From contig NC_088780.1 of assembly GCF_958450345.1 (NCBI RefSeq), positions 44,074,033-44,138,032 of the forward strand: a DNA stretch of 64,000 bases, written 5' to 3'. The notes under the pieces were generated by a model that was not told where the DNA came from, did not search any database, and saw only the letters and a list, made by a program, of their open reading frames with translations. This DNA is from Calliphora vicina. Its lineage: Eukaryota; Arthropoda; Insecta; Diptera; Calliphoridae. The number at the start of each line of letters is the position of its first letter. Within the stretch, counting starts at the first letter, position 1. Below, one piece after another: positions 47,520 to 60,024 of this stretch. The position numbers and the translations under genes were made by a program.

Positions 47520-48650
47520 TCATATAATATCATGGTGTAAAATATGACGTGGACCTAGATAAGGAGCATTCGAGTTTAAGTTTATTAAGATGTACACTAG
47601 AAATGCACCAGGGGCGGCGATATGGGGGCTCAAAGTAGGGTACCTTCGACATGTAAAATTTTTAACTCGTGCAATTTTTTTACACTTATCTCTTATAATT
47701 TCCGAGTTATAGGCATTTTCAAATTGAAATTTTTAAATTATGCCATACCTTGGTCCACGTTTTTAAAAATATAGGTCGTATCTTTGGACCGAATGGACTC
47801 AATTTTTTAGAAACCTAAATTACCAATAATTCAAAAATTCAAAAAGTAATAAATTGTTCCTGTTTTTTGGGCGAAATGGTGACTTAACTATTTTTTTATT
47901 AAAAAACAACTTTCTTTTAGAAGGTATTTATGGCAAATATTTTGATATAAAAAACATGTTCTATTTTTCAAAAATGTCGCCCGCACGCCCTTCGGAATTT
48001 GACCTACTTTTTTTTTAGCAAAATTTCAATTATTGATCACATGTTCTAAAATTTCAAAGCTTGGATCGGAAAACCGAAAGCAGCTTTAAAAACCTTGATG
48101 TGTTCCGTGTTTATCCCCAAAGTATTTTCCCAGCCCCAAAGGAAATATGGACCATATCTTCAAAATTGTAAAAAATATTTTTGCTCCAATTTTTAGGAAT
48201 TGCGGGATTCCCCTTGACCTTTTGACAAGTTTTTTTACACTACGATAAATTGAAAAACATTGGTGTCACGAACGTACGTTCGTACGCTTTTGATGTCCAA
48301 ATAATATAGAAACAAAACTTTCCTAGCATTTTTTTGCGATTCGATATCATTTTGGTAGCTCTATGCTTAGTGCAAAATATGGATTTCATCGAGTTTAAGT
48401 TTTCATAATGATAGTTATAAACATGTGGTAACGAACGTACGCAAAATAGATGTCAACTTTGAATTGTAAAAATCTGCGAAATGGAACGGAATATTTAAAA
48501 GCAATTAATTTACTTTTAAAGTGTATTAATGTAGGTCTTTATACAATCCGGTATTTATACAATAAAATATGTCTATTCGTTTTTGTTTAATTGGCTTTAG
48601 TACCGATCGCGGTCACCATGCATTTTCCCATAAATATCTTCAAATTTCCT
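47520..48650. repeat. Unclassified repeat with CTCTTATAATTTCCGAGTTA phrase
   Basis: GGGGCGGCGATATGGGGGC, AAAGTAGGGTACCTTCGAC and CTCTTATAATTTCCGAGTTA at 47590-47712 resemble 52655-52775 (CAAAGTGGGGCACCTCTGG and CTCTTATAGTTTACGAGTTA). Further on, GAACGTACGTTCGTACGC (48269) and AACGAACGTACGCAAAA (48430) recur. No terminal repeats or coding seen. Confidence 0.45.
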
Positions 48651-48656
48651 TAACAA

Positions 48657-48960
48657 ATAAGTAAAAAAGTATCGTCAGTCAAGCCCGACCATATAATACC
48701 CTACTTTAACTAACATTTTTGTTTAAAAAATTCAATAATTTATATCTTCAATAAAACCCTATTTATTGAGCTTCTAAAACTAAAATTTGTATCAAAATTT
48801 TAATAGGATTGAAAATATTAGGAGCAATTTGATCCACATTTATTCCGAACTAATTTTAAGATTGGAATCTTAAAAACATGGGTCGTTCAAAAGGTCGAAA
48901 TTCCTTTCATTCATGTCTATTTACACGACTTATTAATCGATATATAGACAAAAATAGGTC
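48657..48960 (-). repeat. Dispersed repeat, subfamily A, tail-side fragment
   Basis: AATAAGTAAAAAAGTATCGT then CAGTCAAGCCCGACCATATA is the inverted tail and hairpin; the body decays after about 100 bp. Confidence 0.6.
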
Positions 48961-48964
48961 AACA

Positions 48965-50560
48965 AATCGACGCAGTAAACGTTTGTTGTAGATGTATTAT
49001 CATGTAGGTAAATAAAATGCATGTGTAGAATACACATATTTTTATACTTATTGTTTCAAAATCCAGGTATCGAATATTCTGCAGCGGTAATTTGCAATAA
49101 AATGTGATTCAAATTTACTTGAGCCACTAAATTTGGTATATAATTTTCATCTTTCCTGGACAATAATAAAAATCTTTCTAAAATAATTCCATAACTTATT
49201 TTAATAAATCATTAAATTGTCTAAAGTTTTTAATGCTTCTAAAGCTGTAGATATTTCCTTAATATTATAAGTACTTACAATAAGAAATGCTCACATCATT
49301 GATAAGCTTATTTATTGTGTTTACCTTGTCATCCTGTAAATAAATAATTGCTCATAAATACTTCTTTTTTTGAAAACTTTTTTTTGAAGTAATAAATTGT
49401 TTATGCATAATTTGTTGAAAAGATATTTTCATTTACTCAGATTTTCAATAGTCTTTTTTTCTCTTCTTGCAAACAAAGTTTAATATTGATAAACTTTGAA
49501 AAAATATGTAATAAATAAAAAATTGACTGCTTAAGTTTTTGAAGTTTATTAAAAACATTTTTTTTTGAAGTTTACACATGTACATAAATAAATATTTATT
49601 AATTCGAACTAATTTACAGTTAATGCTAAAAGATTACATACATCATAATTTTGTTAAGAAAGAATGTTATTTGTATATTCAACAATTTTGATAAACAAAA
49701 CATATTGTTAAATTACTTCTTACCCAGACTGTGCTAAAAACTTTTAAATATTTCGTGTTGAAGTATTATATTTGTTTGCCAACAAATTGCAAACCAAGTG
49801 CACAATATTTTGAATTACTTAAGTTATTATTGATATTTAAATTTTTACTTTATCAAAGATTTATAAAACACATATTTTCATAATTTATAAATATTTGAAA
49901 AAAAAAAAAACAAGTTAGAACACTATTTGGCAGTGTTGAATCTTAAAGAAACTATATTGATGTAAAGAGTGTGTCATATTAATGGAGTTATACGTTTTTA
50001 AGTAAGGTTATTTTAATTGATATTTTGTATATTGTTATAGAGGAAACTTTAACCCTTTAGTGCATATTGTTGCCAATTGTCTACATTCCAGTTCCACTTA
50101 ATTTTAGACGAAGATAAGCTTGATACTAGTTCAGATTCTAATTCAGAAAAATCAAATGGAGTACGAAAAGTTTCAGCTAACGAAATTCTAAATCAAACTT
50201 AAGCTAAAGGAAATATAATAAATACAAATCAACTAAATATTTGATACTTTATAGAAAAATAAAAGTAAAAATCATGCATTTAAGGGTTAAGCAGAAGACA
50301 AACTATTGCAAATGCTTTAAAATATTATCTAATTCAGCATACTACAATTGATATAGCCTCCGATTCTTACCATATGCAAAAAGTTTGTCCCTTTTTAATA
50401 GGAATGAGTGTAAATTTCAACAATTTATAGTTGAAATTATTATTAATTGATTCACAGTACCGGAAAGGAAGGAAATGCGAATAAAAAAAGGTAAACAAAT
50501 ATTTAGACAAACTTCAGTAAGTTGTTTTCTGCTTCAATTTTGCCTTAACATTGCAAAATT
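48965..50560. other. AT-rich sequence, nothing recognised
   Basis: Long A/T runs. Two similar phrases (TTTAGTGCATATTG at 50055 and ATGCATTTAAGGGTTAA at 50274) are too short to interpret. Confidence 0.4.
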
Positions 50561-50569
50561 ACAGATATA

Positions 50570-51473
50570 TTCGCGTTTAATATATTTTGTGGATGTGGGC
50601 AATATATAGGATATATTGGAGCTATGACTACGATATTATGGGGCTATAGTCATACATTATTGTAAGGAGATTTGGCGAATATTTTAAAAGATTTATGAGT
50701 ATTTAAGTTATTTTTGGAAATGGACCTTATATGAGGGCTACCATTCCACTGAAAATATGGTCTTGTGATTTATTTTTACTTAAAACATATTTTTGCCGAA
50801 TTTTGCTATTCTATGTAGCACAGAACAGCGGTTTAGAAACTTATTTTTGGAAATAATTCGGTATATCGGGAACACTTGAAGATATTGTTATGAAATTTCA
50901 CATGGTTAGAGCTGTGGTGTTTTCGAGTTGGCATTTGGTCCCTCGGGTCTCAGTTTTTTTTTAAGCAAATTACCAAAAATCCTTTTATTATCCAAATGAG
51001 CTGAACCTTAAAATGTAAATATTCCTTGAGAAGATCTACAACATTGATATTTTAGTAAATTTAAATAATTTTATGAATTTTTCGGACGTCATTTAACTTA
51101 AAAACTAAAAAAATTAAATTTCATAAAATTAGCAAAGTATTTAAAAAAGATAGCAAATGAATTGTGAAACATTTGGGGGTTATCTTACAATTTGCTATAT
51201 AGCTCCGGTTAAACTGGACCGATTTTGCCGATTTTCAATAACAAACTGCTTAGGACAATAATAAATAGTTTTTGGTAATCCTCTAAAGTTTTGTTGCGCA
51301 TTTTGGGCGTGAGAATGTTCTACATAGACGGACATGGCTCATTCGACTTAAAATTTCATAAGGATCAATAATACATACAATTTGTTGGGTTTCACATGAA
51401 TATTTATTAATTTTACACACGGAATGGCAAACTTATTCACCACATGTGGTGGTCGAGGGTATAAAAATATGAA
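50570..51473 (-). repeat. Dispersed repeat, subfamily B-like, long degenerate copy
   Basis: The plus strand shows GGAGCTATGACTACGATATT near 50629, GACATGGCTCATTCGACTTA near 51333 and ends with TTCACCACATGTGGTGGTCG then AGGGTATA, the inverted head. About 900 bp in all. Confidence 0.6.
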
Positions 51474-51479
51474 TATGCG

Positions 51480-52265
51480 GATTATTGTATTGTTACGTTT
51501 TAACCTTTTCAAAACGTTTGGTTTATTTCCTTTAAATAAACCGGATACTTTGATTGCAAATAAAAGCCGTTTAGTAGTTTAAAAATTGTAACAACTCTTT
51601 ATTTATTCAAAATGTACAACAACCACAGAATTAAATAGCCACTCAATGTTTTTTATACACGTTTATAAGTTCTCAGAAATCCAGACACAATTTATAATGT
51701 ACACGAATTTACTTGAAAAACACAACACACTTTAAGGCTCTTAGTTGATGTTTATTTGAAAAGCGTCTCTGATAAACTCGATAACGACTGTAACCTCTGC
51801 CACTATTTATAACACTGCATTACCATCTAGAAAGCTCTTTAACTGTCTAGAGGTTTCTAATACATACGCCATCTGTGGTGTACTTTCTACAATGTTCTTT
51901 AACTGAATATTCGAAATCGAATACAGCGTTGCCAACTTACGATCAAATCAACTGAAAGCTTTTATTTAATAATGCCCACAGATATGTTACAGTTCTACAG
52001 CACTGTTATTTGAAAGCATTATGCTATTTTTAAATCAGCCGTTAAAATCGTTATATTTGAATTCAAGTACAATTTCGTAACAGTATAATTGAAATTTGAA
52101 ATGGACTTTTAAAATTAATGCTTAAATACATATTTACAATACATTAAATTTAGTAATCATATATAAAAACTATATTAAGTAAGTGTTTTGTAAACATAGT
52201 TTTTTTTATTATAAAGAATTTTGTTTAAGCTTTTTTTTTAAAAAAAAGCTGAATAAACACAAGGA
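51480..52265. other. Unassigned sequence
   Basis: A stretch at 51740-51960 is less AT-rich (CTCTGATAAACTCGATAACG, CATCTAGAAAGCTC, CTGTCTAGAGGTTTCTAATA). It may be the long terminal repeat of a retrovirus-like element or another repeat, but I find neither matching ends nor coding text. Confidence 0.35.
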
Positions 52266-52269
52266 GAAA

Positions 52270-52485
52270 ACAAGTAAGAGATATATATTCAGCTCCTCCT
52301 AATCTTATATACCTTTCGCCAAAGTATATTTTAGGATAAATATTGTAAATATAGTTCTATCATTAGATATCCATATTGTCTATATTAATGAGATATTATT
52401 GAGTAATCAAAGTCGAGGTAGTCATTTTTTTCGGCCATTTGTGGGCCGATTTTCTTGATTCAAAATAGCTACCGATTCGGCAATA
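52270..52485 (-). repeat. Dispersed repeat, subfamily C, 3'-side fragment
   Basis: ACAAGTAAGAGATATATATT (inverted tail), CTTATATACCTTTCGCC, then ATTAGATATCCATATTGTCT and TTTGTGGGCCGATTTTCTTG, matching the reverse complement of the body of the 37257 copy. Confidence 0.65.
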
Positions 52486-52489
52486 CAAC

Positions 52490-52930
52490 ATACAGAGGGA
52501 CATTGTTAAATCGCACAGTGGGGGAACTGAAAAAAAAGTGTAAATAAATCTGAAACTTCTAAACGAATAGCCCCATTTTAATAAAATTTCACATGGCTAT
52601 AGAGGAGGTGCTGATAAGTTTTGAATTTAGGCTTATAACACCAAGGGGTGGACAAACCACAATGCCCCAAAGTGGGGCACCTCTGGTATATTAAAAATTA
52701 AAAATGATGCCAAATTTTTGTTTGCGATCCGATTTCAAAGATTGCTTAAGCCATCTCTTATAGTTTACGAGTTATTCGCTTATTTGCTAATAATGGATCC
52801 AATTCTTTCCCAATTTACCATAAGTATATTTTTTTTTGAATTAAAAACAAATTTATTAATAATCGTAAGAATGAATTGTTTAAAAAACTCTACTGAGTCA
52901 AAAGTTATGTGCATTCAATCATAAAATTTT
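52490..52930. repeat. Unclassified repeat related to 47.6 kb and 30.96 kb
   Basis: TCGCACAGTGGGGGAACTG and CTGAAACTTCTAAACGAATA resemble 30955-31005. CAAAGTGGGGCACCTCTGG and CTCTTATAGTTTACGAGTTA resemble 47625-47712. This suggests one family with copies at all three places. Confidence 0.45.
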
Positions 52931-52934
52931 TTGC

Positions 52935-54835
52935 CTATTTTCCGGAAAAAAAGAACTTACATTAATTTTAATTAAAGAAGAGATATACTTATTATATGTA
53001 TGTATATCAATTTGTAGGAAACTATGTCCTCTTTTCAAAATTGTACAAAATTTTTAAGAATTAAAGAAAATGTAGAACACTTTTTTCAAAAATATGAGAT
53101 TAAAAAATGGCAGATGATTTTTTTGAAAAATTTAAAATGCAATAAAAGTTTTGTTTGTTTATCGTTTTTAATGAAGTTTTACACTTATATAGAAATTTTA
53201 TTTCTTAATAATTCGGCACATCGGGAACTACAAAACCACAACGTACTAACCAATAACAAAATGTGTAATAATAACAAAATATACAATTTACTAAAATAAG
53301 TGAGCTGCGATATCTTCTATGAATATATTTGGCATTGATCGTTAATTCATTGACTGGCTTGTATTTTTATTAATTTACTTTTATCCATTCATTTAGAATA
53401 AAATCAATAACACTATTTAGAAGCCATTATCCTAAAATCGTTATCTTAATTTTACCCAAATAAGATTAAAGACCCACTAGTAAATATTATACCAAGTAAT
53501 ATAACATTTAGTTACACACATTGCAAACGTATGTAAATTTCGTCGCACTCATAACTTTCAATGGTGAGTTAATAGATGACCAATAGATCTGGAATATTGA
53601 CGATTGTCGATAACATGTATTCCAATTTTCCAACTATCTAGATTATATTTTGCATGTATTCTTTGAATAATTACATATTAAATTTACACAAGTTAGAATA
53701 AAATGTATCTAACATTTCAAACTATAAATGGATTAATTCAGAAAAACTATTTTCTAAGTTGAAAGAAATAAACGTCGTTATATATTAAATAAATCATTTA
53801 AAGTAATAGTTTAAAAAAATTAAGAGTGTTGTATTCGGTTATACCCAATCTTGTATACCCACCACCACGCAATGAGGTCAATTGCAAAAAAAGATGTCAT
53901 AACTCTGAATCTCCTAAACTACTAGTTCGATTGGAAAGTGGTGTATGAACGAGTCGTAGAGGAGGATATAGGCTTTAAGAAAATTTGTGGCCACCCAGTT
54001 AGAATACAAGGTGTGAAACACAGAGGCAAAGTTGACCACCTCGGGTTATAAAAACTTTTTACATCGTGTAACTTTTCCAAATATAGACAGAATTTCCTGT
54101 TTATTTTACGATAATTTAATTTGGTTTTTCGCAAATATAATTCGGTATTTCGTAATTCGGTCTAAATAATTTTATAAAGACATCCTCTTATTTCCAATAA
54201 CTTCCGAAATAACACTTAACAACTATTTTTTAGAAATATGTCAATTTGCAAAGTCGTGAACAATAATAAAATTCGAAGATTTGATGTGAGTTTAAAAACT
54301 GTATAAATACTTAAAAAAATATTAAAAAAATGTTTTTAATATTTCTCATAGTAATGCTAACGTAAACTAGTTTCTATATTTTCATAAAAATCCTTTTATT
54401 TTGCACACAGGATACATCAAAAAAGATATCCATTTCCTCAATTATAAACCATTTTATGGTTAACACCACATAAACAATTTATGTTATGAATATAAAGAGA
54501 CAGAAGGTTTCATATGCGACTATGCTAATGAAAATAGGACAGTTAATTATAAAAGTATACATAAAAACGTAAATGCGTTTTTTCAAATATACCCCTAAAT
54601 TTCAATTATTTGAGGAATCCCTCATGGACCTTTTCTGTTTTAAATTATGCAATTGCTCATACTTAAGGAAAAGCTTTGGCAAATAGAAGATAACTTTTCT
54701 AAGAAATCCTTTGTTTATGCTTTATCCTCTTTTAATAAGAAACCTATACAAAAACCAAACTAAATCGAATTTCGAAATTCTGGAGAACTGTTTGTCTACG
54801 GAAAATATATACAGCAAATAATTCAAAAATGCATT
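52935..54835. other. Mostly unassigned; repeat scrap at 53850-54050
   Basis: TATACCCACCACCACGCAAT at 53857, then 'CTCTGAATCTCCTAAACTAC', resembles the head of the dispersed repeat joined to the 30.96/52.5 kb phrase. Nothing else is recognised. Confidence 0.4.
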
Positions 54836-54838
54836 TTT

Positions 54839-55502
54839 TATACCCTTCACCATGACCGGCAAGGGTATTTATAACTTTGTCATTCCCTTTGTAATTTCCA
54901 CATTTTTCATTTGCGACCCCACAAATTTTATATAATCTGGATCGTCATAGAGAGCTAAATCGATATAGCAATGTTCATCTATATATTGAAATCAACTTTC
55001 CGTAGCCCTAAAAAAACTAACATACATGATTCAAACATCAGTATATCGAGAATTCTTCCGGCTCAGTTGATATTTAAAATCGACAAAATCGGCTCACAAT
55101 TGCCTGAGATATAAGGAAAAACCCGGGACAACCTAGATTTTTGGCCCATTTTTCAACTACATATATCTGGATTATTACGTCATTAATCTAGACAATATGG
55201 ATATCTAATGATAGATATTTCAAAGTCCATTGCACAGTGGGTTAAAATCGGTAAAATATTTTTTAAAGCAATTTTTTTTTTCATGAAACATTTTTTTTTC
55301 ATAAATTCATTTTTAAAAAAAAATTTAAAAAAAAAATTTCGACAAAACTTTTTCAAAAAAATATTTTTGGAAAAAAATAAATTTCCAAAACAATTAAAAA
55401 AAAAATTGTTTATCTAAAAATATTAAAAAAAAAATTATTTTAAAGTTTAGTTTGGTGAAGGGTAGAAAGAGTCGGCACAGCGGACTATAGCTCTCTTACT
55501 TG
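54839..55502 (+). repeat. Dispersed repeat, subfamily C, near full-length copy
   Basis: Head TATACCCTTCACCATGACCG, middle TATCGAGAATTCTTCCGGCT, A/T-rich body, tail TTGGTGAAGGGTAGAAAGAG, hairpin region GTCGGCACAGCGGACTATAG and CTCTTACTTG. It is collinear with 37257-38065; the hairpin has one mismatch. Confidence 0.8.
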
Positions 55503-55559
55503 TTTTAATTGAAATTGTTGTTACTACACAGAAAAAGGAAATTCCTAATTGGAATGAAT

Positions 55560-55765
55560 TTTGTAATAAATATTATTAATCGAACATGACTTTTTTTCCC
55601 AAACTTTTTTCATTCAGTGTTATTTTATGACAAAACAATAAACATATTTCAAAAAGTCTTATTAGTTTAGAACTTATTTGTTTGAAACACAAACAATTAT
55701 TTTTTAAACCATCATAATATATTAGGACACTATGACAATATGACCTAATAGCAGACTGTTTGAAT
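55560..55765. repeat. Repeat providing the empty counterpart of the hAT insertion site
   Basis: ATAATATATTAGGACACTAT then GACAATATGACCTAATAGCA and GACTG runs on continuously. At 40.4/43.4 kb the matching text is split by the hAT element with CTAATAGC on both sides. Confidence 0.65.
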
Positions 55766-55769
55766 CCCC

Positions 55770-56178
55770 CAAATATGTATGTTCGTTTACACACTATTTA
55801 TTACTACTAGTTTTACTGTTTTTACTAGTTTTTTTAAATTATTTGTTTTCTCACAAATGCCTGCTAGATATTTCAATAGAAAATAATTTTCTCAATTTAC
55901 AATTTTTGAGAATATTTTTAATTTTTCTCTCATTTTACTACTTTCGCTAGAAATGTAGTTTACAGAAAACAGCACTTTTCGGATTTCTCATTTAACATTA
56001 TTTCCCATAAATATCAAAAGTCGCTTATATATTTGTACATTTTTTTTTCCCTTAAATTAATTTTCTTTTGAAAACTGAAAAAAAACTAAAAAAAATTTCC
56101 TTTAAACAAAGAATATCTCGTTATCTAAAAATTTTCCTCACATAAAAAATTAAAGAAGGAATCTTGATTTATTAAATA
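55770..56178. other. AT-rich sequence, nothing recognised
   Basis: Poly-A/T tracts only. Confidence 0.4.
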
Positions 56179-56180
56179 TA

Positions 56181-57479
56181 AGGAGTGAGATCGAAAAATT
56201 CTTAACATACATATATGTTTATAAAAAAGAAACCACTAAACTTACAGCTTTAATTTTTTTTTTATTTGATTGAAATTATTATTACAATTTACAAAAAAAA
56301 ATTATTTTTATAGTTTTAATCACTAGTGATGAAATTTTGAACCTTTTTCGGAAACCCTTCCATTAACGTTTTTATAGTGCTTTCTGTCACTTTGCTCGAA
56401 CATGTAGTCCATCTCCGTTTAAAATCTACCACACTTTTGGACACCTTTTTTGTACTCTTCAATTCTCTTTTAACAAGAGCCCAATATCTCTCCACTGGCC
56501 TTAGCTCCGGGCAGTTTGGAGGATTTGCCTCTCTTGGTACAAATACCACATTATTGTTCTTGTACCACTCAAGGGCTTGTTTGCCATAGTGACAGGATGC
56601 CAAGTCAGGCCAAAAATAAGTGGACACATTATGAAGTCTTATGAATGGAAGCAGCCTTTTTTGTAAACATTCCTTGATGTAAATTTCGGTATTTATAGAG
56701 CCCGTTTTAACAAATGAGTGGCTTCTTTTGCCGCAACTGCATATTGCTTGCCATACCAAGAACTTTCTGGGAAATTTTGTCTGCTTTTGGGTCCTAAACT
56801 TTTCTTCAACATTCCCTCGAGCATCAGCAACATAAAATTTTTGACCTGGAAGTTGCGAAAAATCTGCCAGAACATACGTTTCGTCATCCATTATGCAGCA
56901 AGAATATTTTTTTATAAAACTTGACTTCAATTTCCGTGCTCTGTTTTTGGCCTCTAAATTTTTAGTAGCGTTCCTGTCAGGAACTTTTTGAGCCTTGTAT
57001 GTTTTTAAACCTGCATTAGCTTTAACTTTTCGTACCAAATAGTCCGAGCACTGAGCTAACCGGGCTGCTTTCCTACCGGATGTGTTGGGAGCTCTTTTGA
57101 AAATGCGTTCTATTTTTTTGGCTTTAGAAACATCATGTGGACCATTCCTTCTACCTGAACCAGGTTTTCTATCAACTGACAAGTTCTCCCGGTACTGTTT
57201 AATAACATTGGAAACAGTTTGACGGCAGACCTTTGTATGCTTGGCCAACTTTTTGTAAGACCAAGTTGGGTTTTGTTGAAAATATTTAATAATTTCAGTA
57301 CGCACTTTTTTCTGGTCACTCATTTTAATCAGATTAACAAAAAAATTAATATAATTGACATTACACATAATAACTGACATGTTTTTCAAAGGTAACTTGA
57401 TCAAAAAAAAATTCAAATAATACTTGGGTTAAAAAATGTAATGAAAAACGTGTGTTAAGAATTTTTCGATCTCACTCCT
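56181..57479 (-). mobile_element. Complete DD37E Tc1/mariner transposon, 1299 bp
   Basis: Terminal inverted repeats of 27 bp match perfectly: AGGAGTGAGATCGAAAAATT then CTTAACA at both ends, then one mismatch. TA flanks both sides (56179-56180 and 57480-57481). A single uninterrupted transposase frame fills most of the interior (next entry). Perfect ends and an open frame make this copy look young and perhaps still mobile. A diverged, disrupted relative is at 63154-64000. Confidence 0.92.
56316..57323 (-). CDS. DD37E transposase (Tc1/mariner superfamily), 335 residues
   Basis: Cuts and re-inserts its own transposon at TA sites, acting in the nucleus as a DNA-binding nuclease. I choose ATG 57323 ('MSDQKKVRTEIIKYF'), giving 335 residues, the usual size; the frame runs 31 codons further upstream, but that part lacks family features. 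Order: first helix-turn-helix about 5-48, Arg-rich linker 'KPGSGRRNGP' 53-62, second helix-turn-helix about 65-108, then the catalytic domain. Catalytic residues: Asp147 in 'MDDETY', Asp240 in 'FWPDLASCHYG' and Glu278 in 'LRPVERYW'. Thirty-seven residues separate the last two, the DD37E signature first known from mosquito ITmD37E elements. No stops or frameshifts. The element's 156-bp right flank would hold its promoter. Activity is inferred, not shown. Confidence 0.9.
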   Translation of the reverse strand: MSDQKKVRTEIIKYFQQNPTWSYKKLAKHTKVCRQTVSNVIKQYRENLSVDRKPGSGRRNGPHDVSKAKKIERIFKRAPNTSGRKAARLAQCSDYLVRKVKANAGLKTYKAQKVPDRNATKNLEAKNRARKLKSSFIKKYSCCIMDDETYVLADFSQLPGQKFYVADARGNVEEKFRTQKQTKFPRKFLVWQAICSCGKRSHSFVKTGSINTEIYIKECLQKRLLPFIRLHNVSTYFWPDLASCHYGKQALEWYKNNNVVFVPREANPPNCPELRPVERYWALVKRELKSTKKVSKSVVDFKRRWTTCSSKVTESTIKTLMEGFPKKVQNFITSD

Positions 57480-57484
57480 TAAGT

Positions 57485-58198
57485 GAAAATTTCCTAATAT
57501 TTCGAAGAATGATAAAAATACTTCAAATATAATTTATGCAAATTTTTGTAATTAGTTGTCTTATATAAATGAAATTTAAACCTATATAAAAACCAAACCA
57601 AATTATGTAAATTGTGTAAAATTTTTAAGACGCCATATCTTCGAACTGGAATGTATCTCAAGTCAAAAAGTCTATGATTTGAAAAACACTTGCAAATACA
57701 TATTAAAATCGAAATGACAAATCCGAGTGCAGTCTGCTTAGGGATGGAACATCCCTTAAATAATATATACAATTTGTGTCCGGTATTAGTAATTACATTT
57801 CGCAAAAGTAAATTGATTTTAACAAATTAGCTTTAGAACTAAATTTTGTCTTAAAGGTCGTTGATTTCAAAATACCACAAAAAAAATGCCATTTGCAAAG
57901 AAGAAAACGCTAAAAAATATATCGTTTGACATTATCATGTCAATGCATGAGCACTTAGAAAAAGAGAGAAAAAATACAACGAAAGTGAATGAATCTATGT
58001 TAACTAGAGTATAAAACAGTGAAAACAAAATAAAAAGTTTGATTGGTTGACACTACCCGTAAATGTGAGCATTTTCCCCCCAAAAATACATGAACAAACA
58101 TACATATGGATATGCATGTATTTGCAACTACTGCGTTTGATGGATAGTTACGAGTAAATATAAAAACAATTTTCGAAACTTTATACATATATATGTAC
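57485..58198. other. AT-rich sequence, nothing recognised
   Basis: Frames of 99-103 residues on the minus strand (57494-57805 and 58000-58299) have no motif and look like chance. Confidence 0.4.
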
Positions 58199-58202
58199 GT
58201 AT

Positions 58203-59143
58203 TAGGGTGACCCTTATATGGGTCTTTTAAAAAAAAAACAATTACTGAGGGATAGCGGATAACGTTTAGTGTTGCACATTTTATTTCAATTTCAGTCAAA
58301 GTAGCAATACTTTAAAAATATTAATAATAAAATTTATAGTTATAGTTTAATAGTCCAAATTAAATATTAGAAAATAGACTACAAAATGTTTTTTAAGAAA
58401 TAAGCTATACCACAATAAATAAAATAAAACTGATCAAATTTACTTTTTTATCCTCATTTGGCATTTATTATTATTGAAAGTTATATTTTAAATTTTTAAA
58501 ATATCGTTTTCAAAAAAATAAAAATGAAAAATTTTGGATTTGATATATGCATAAAATTTTATTTTTTTGTTTGTTTCAAATTAAAGTAGGTAAATGATTT
58601 CAGAAAATCTATATATTTAAAAATTTATGAGTAAATGAAATTCAAATAATTTTTTAAATTACAGTATACAACAAAATCTAATTTTTTCCAAAATAAGAAG
58701 GTCCGTCCAATAAATCTTGATAGAGGAGAAAAACAAAAAATGACGTGTTAATCGGCATAAGAAACCATATGATTCTTACATTTTAGGTATAAAATATGTT
58801 CAGCAAATTTATGTAAAATGTTACGGAGAACATTTTTGTGGAATACGTTAACCCTCTAAATCCTAAAGACATGAGTCTTTTTTGTCCTTCATTTTAAAAA
58901 AGAGCAAAAACCACCATTAAAACAGAGATTTACGGGGTTAAAATATTCCGGAAAAATATTATCCGTGAAATTTTACTATAACTCCCTGAATAAACCAAAA
59001 CGGATTTTTTGTAATTTTTTTTTTGTGTTGTACAGTGTTATTGTTATTTTGACCCAAAACTTGAAACTTCAAATATAATGGGTAACATCTAAATTGGTAC
59101 AATTTTGAGAATTTGAGTTCTAGATGATATAAGGGCCACCCTA
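58203..59143. mobile_element. MITE-like element with TAGGGTG ends, 941 bp
   Basis: Left TAGGGTGACCCTTATAT, right reverse-complemented TAGGGTGGCCCTTATAT: 17 bp with one mismatch. GTAT flanks both sides (58199-58202 and 59144-59147), a possible 4-bp duplication. The interior is A/T-rich with no transposase. Confidence 0.65.
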
Positions 59144-59149
59144 GTATGC

Positions 59150-60020
59150 ATGTATATTTGATAGTACCCACAACCTTATAAAATGCATTCATAAAAAGTG
59201 TCTGTTCATTCTATGCAAGTAAGTATGTACCCTCATCGACTGTGAAATCTGCTTTACAATTTAAATAAACCTGGGTTTGATAGACCCAGTTCAAGAATCC
59301 AAAAATACAAATAGTATTGATTGGCACTGTTGAGTAAAATAATTGTTGCTTAAATGTTGTTCAGATAAAAATCCTTTCTTGTCATTATGGCTAGTGTTAT
59401 TTTGAATTTCATCATAATTATAAGCTAAGAATAAAATAAAATTTTTACAATAAAAGTTTTTTGCAAATTTACTAGTACTGACCTTAAATTTTACTTTAAA
59501 ATTTTGTAAATTGTATTCCCCTAATTCCGTCCGTCTAGACCCTATCGTAGTTTAAGCAGCCAGAGTATGATCGTCTTAGAATACATATACTTTTGTGGGA
59601 CTAAAGGCAATATTTCTTTTTCGTGGTTGGTATAATAAACTGTTTTTTGGTTTCCATAAATACCAGCTTTTTACGATATTTTTGTCAAAAATTTAAAATA
59701 TAACATGTATGTATACAGCAACATTTTCCTATATTACAACAGTATAGCATGAATAAGAAAAGTCAGTTTATCTAACGTTTGGGAAGATGACAAAAATCGG
59801 TATTTTAAAACAATAAGTTTTCATTGATGTAGTGGAATTTAGCTCATACTGACTCTTACTGAACTCTAGGCAAAGCTTGAATTGGTCATTGTTAAGTAAT
59901 ATATCATGAACTCCACCAAAGAACATAGAAACAGCATACGTTTTTAACATTCCGATTTTGACTATATTTAGTAATTACATATAATTTGGGGTCGTTTGAA
60001 CACTTTCAATTTTATTCCAT
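59150..60020. other. AT-rich sequence, nothing recognised
   Basis: Only a short phrase (AATACATATACTTTTGTGGG at 59580) recalls the dispersed repeat subfamily B. No coding. Confidence 0.4.
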
Positions 60021-60024
60021 TAAA

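Noticed and set aside
51740..51960. A long terminal repeat of a retrovirus-like element
   Set aside because: Only a mild rise in GC; no second copy, no primer-binding site and no gag/pol text in the window.
56377..57319. Several 64-70 residue frames within the DD37E element on both strands
   Set aside because: They are shadows of the single transposase frame at 56316-57323.
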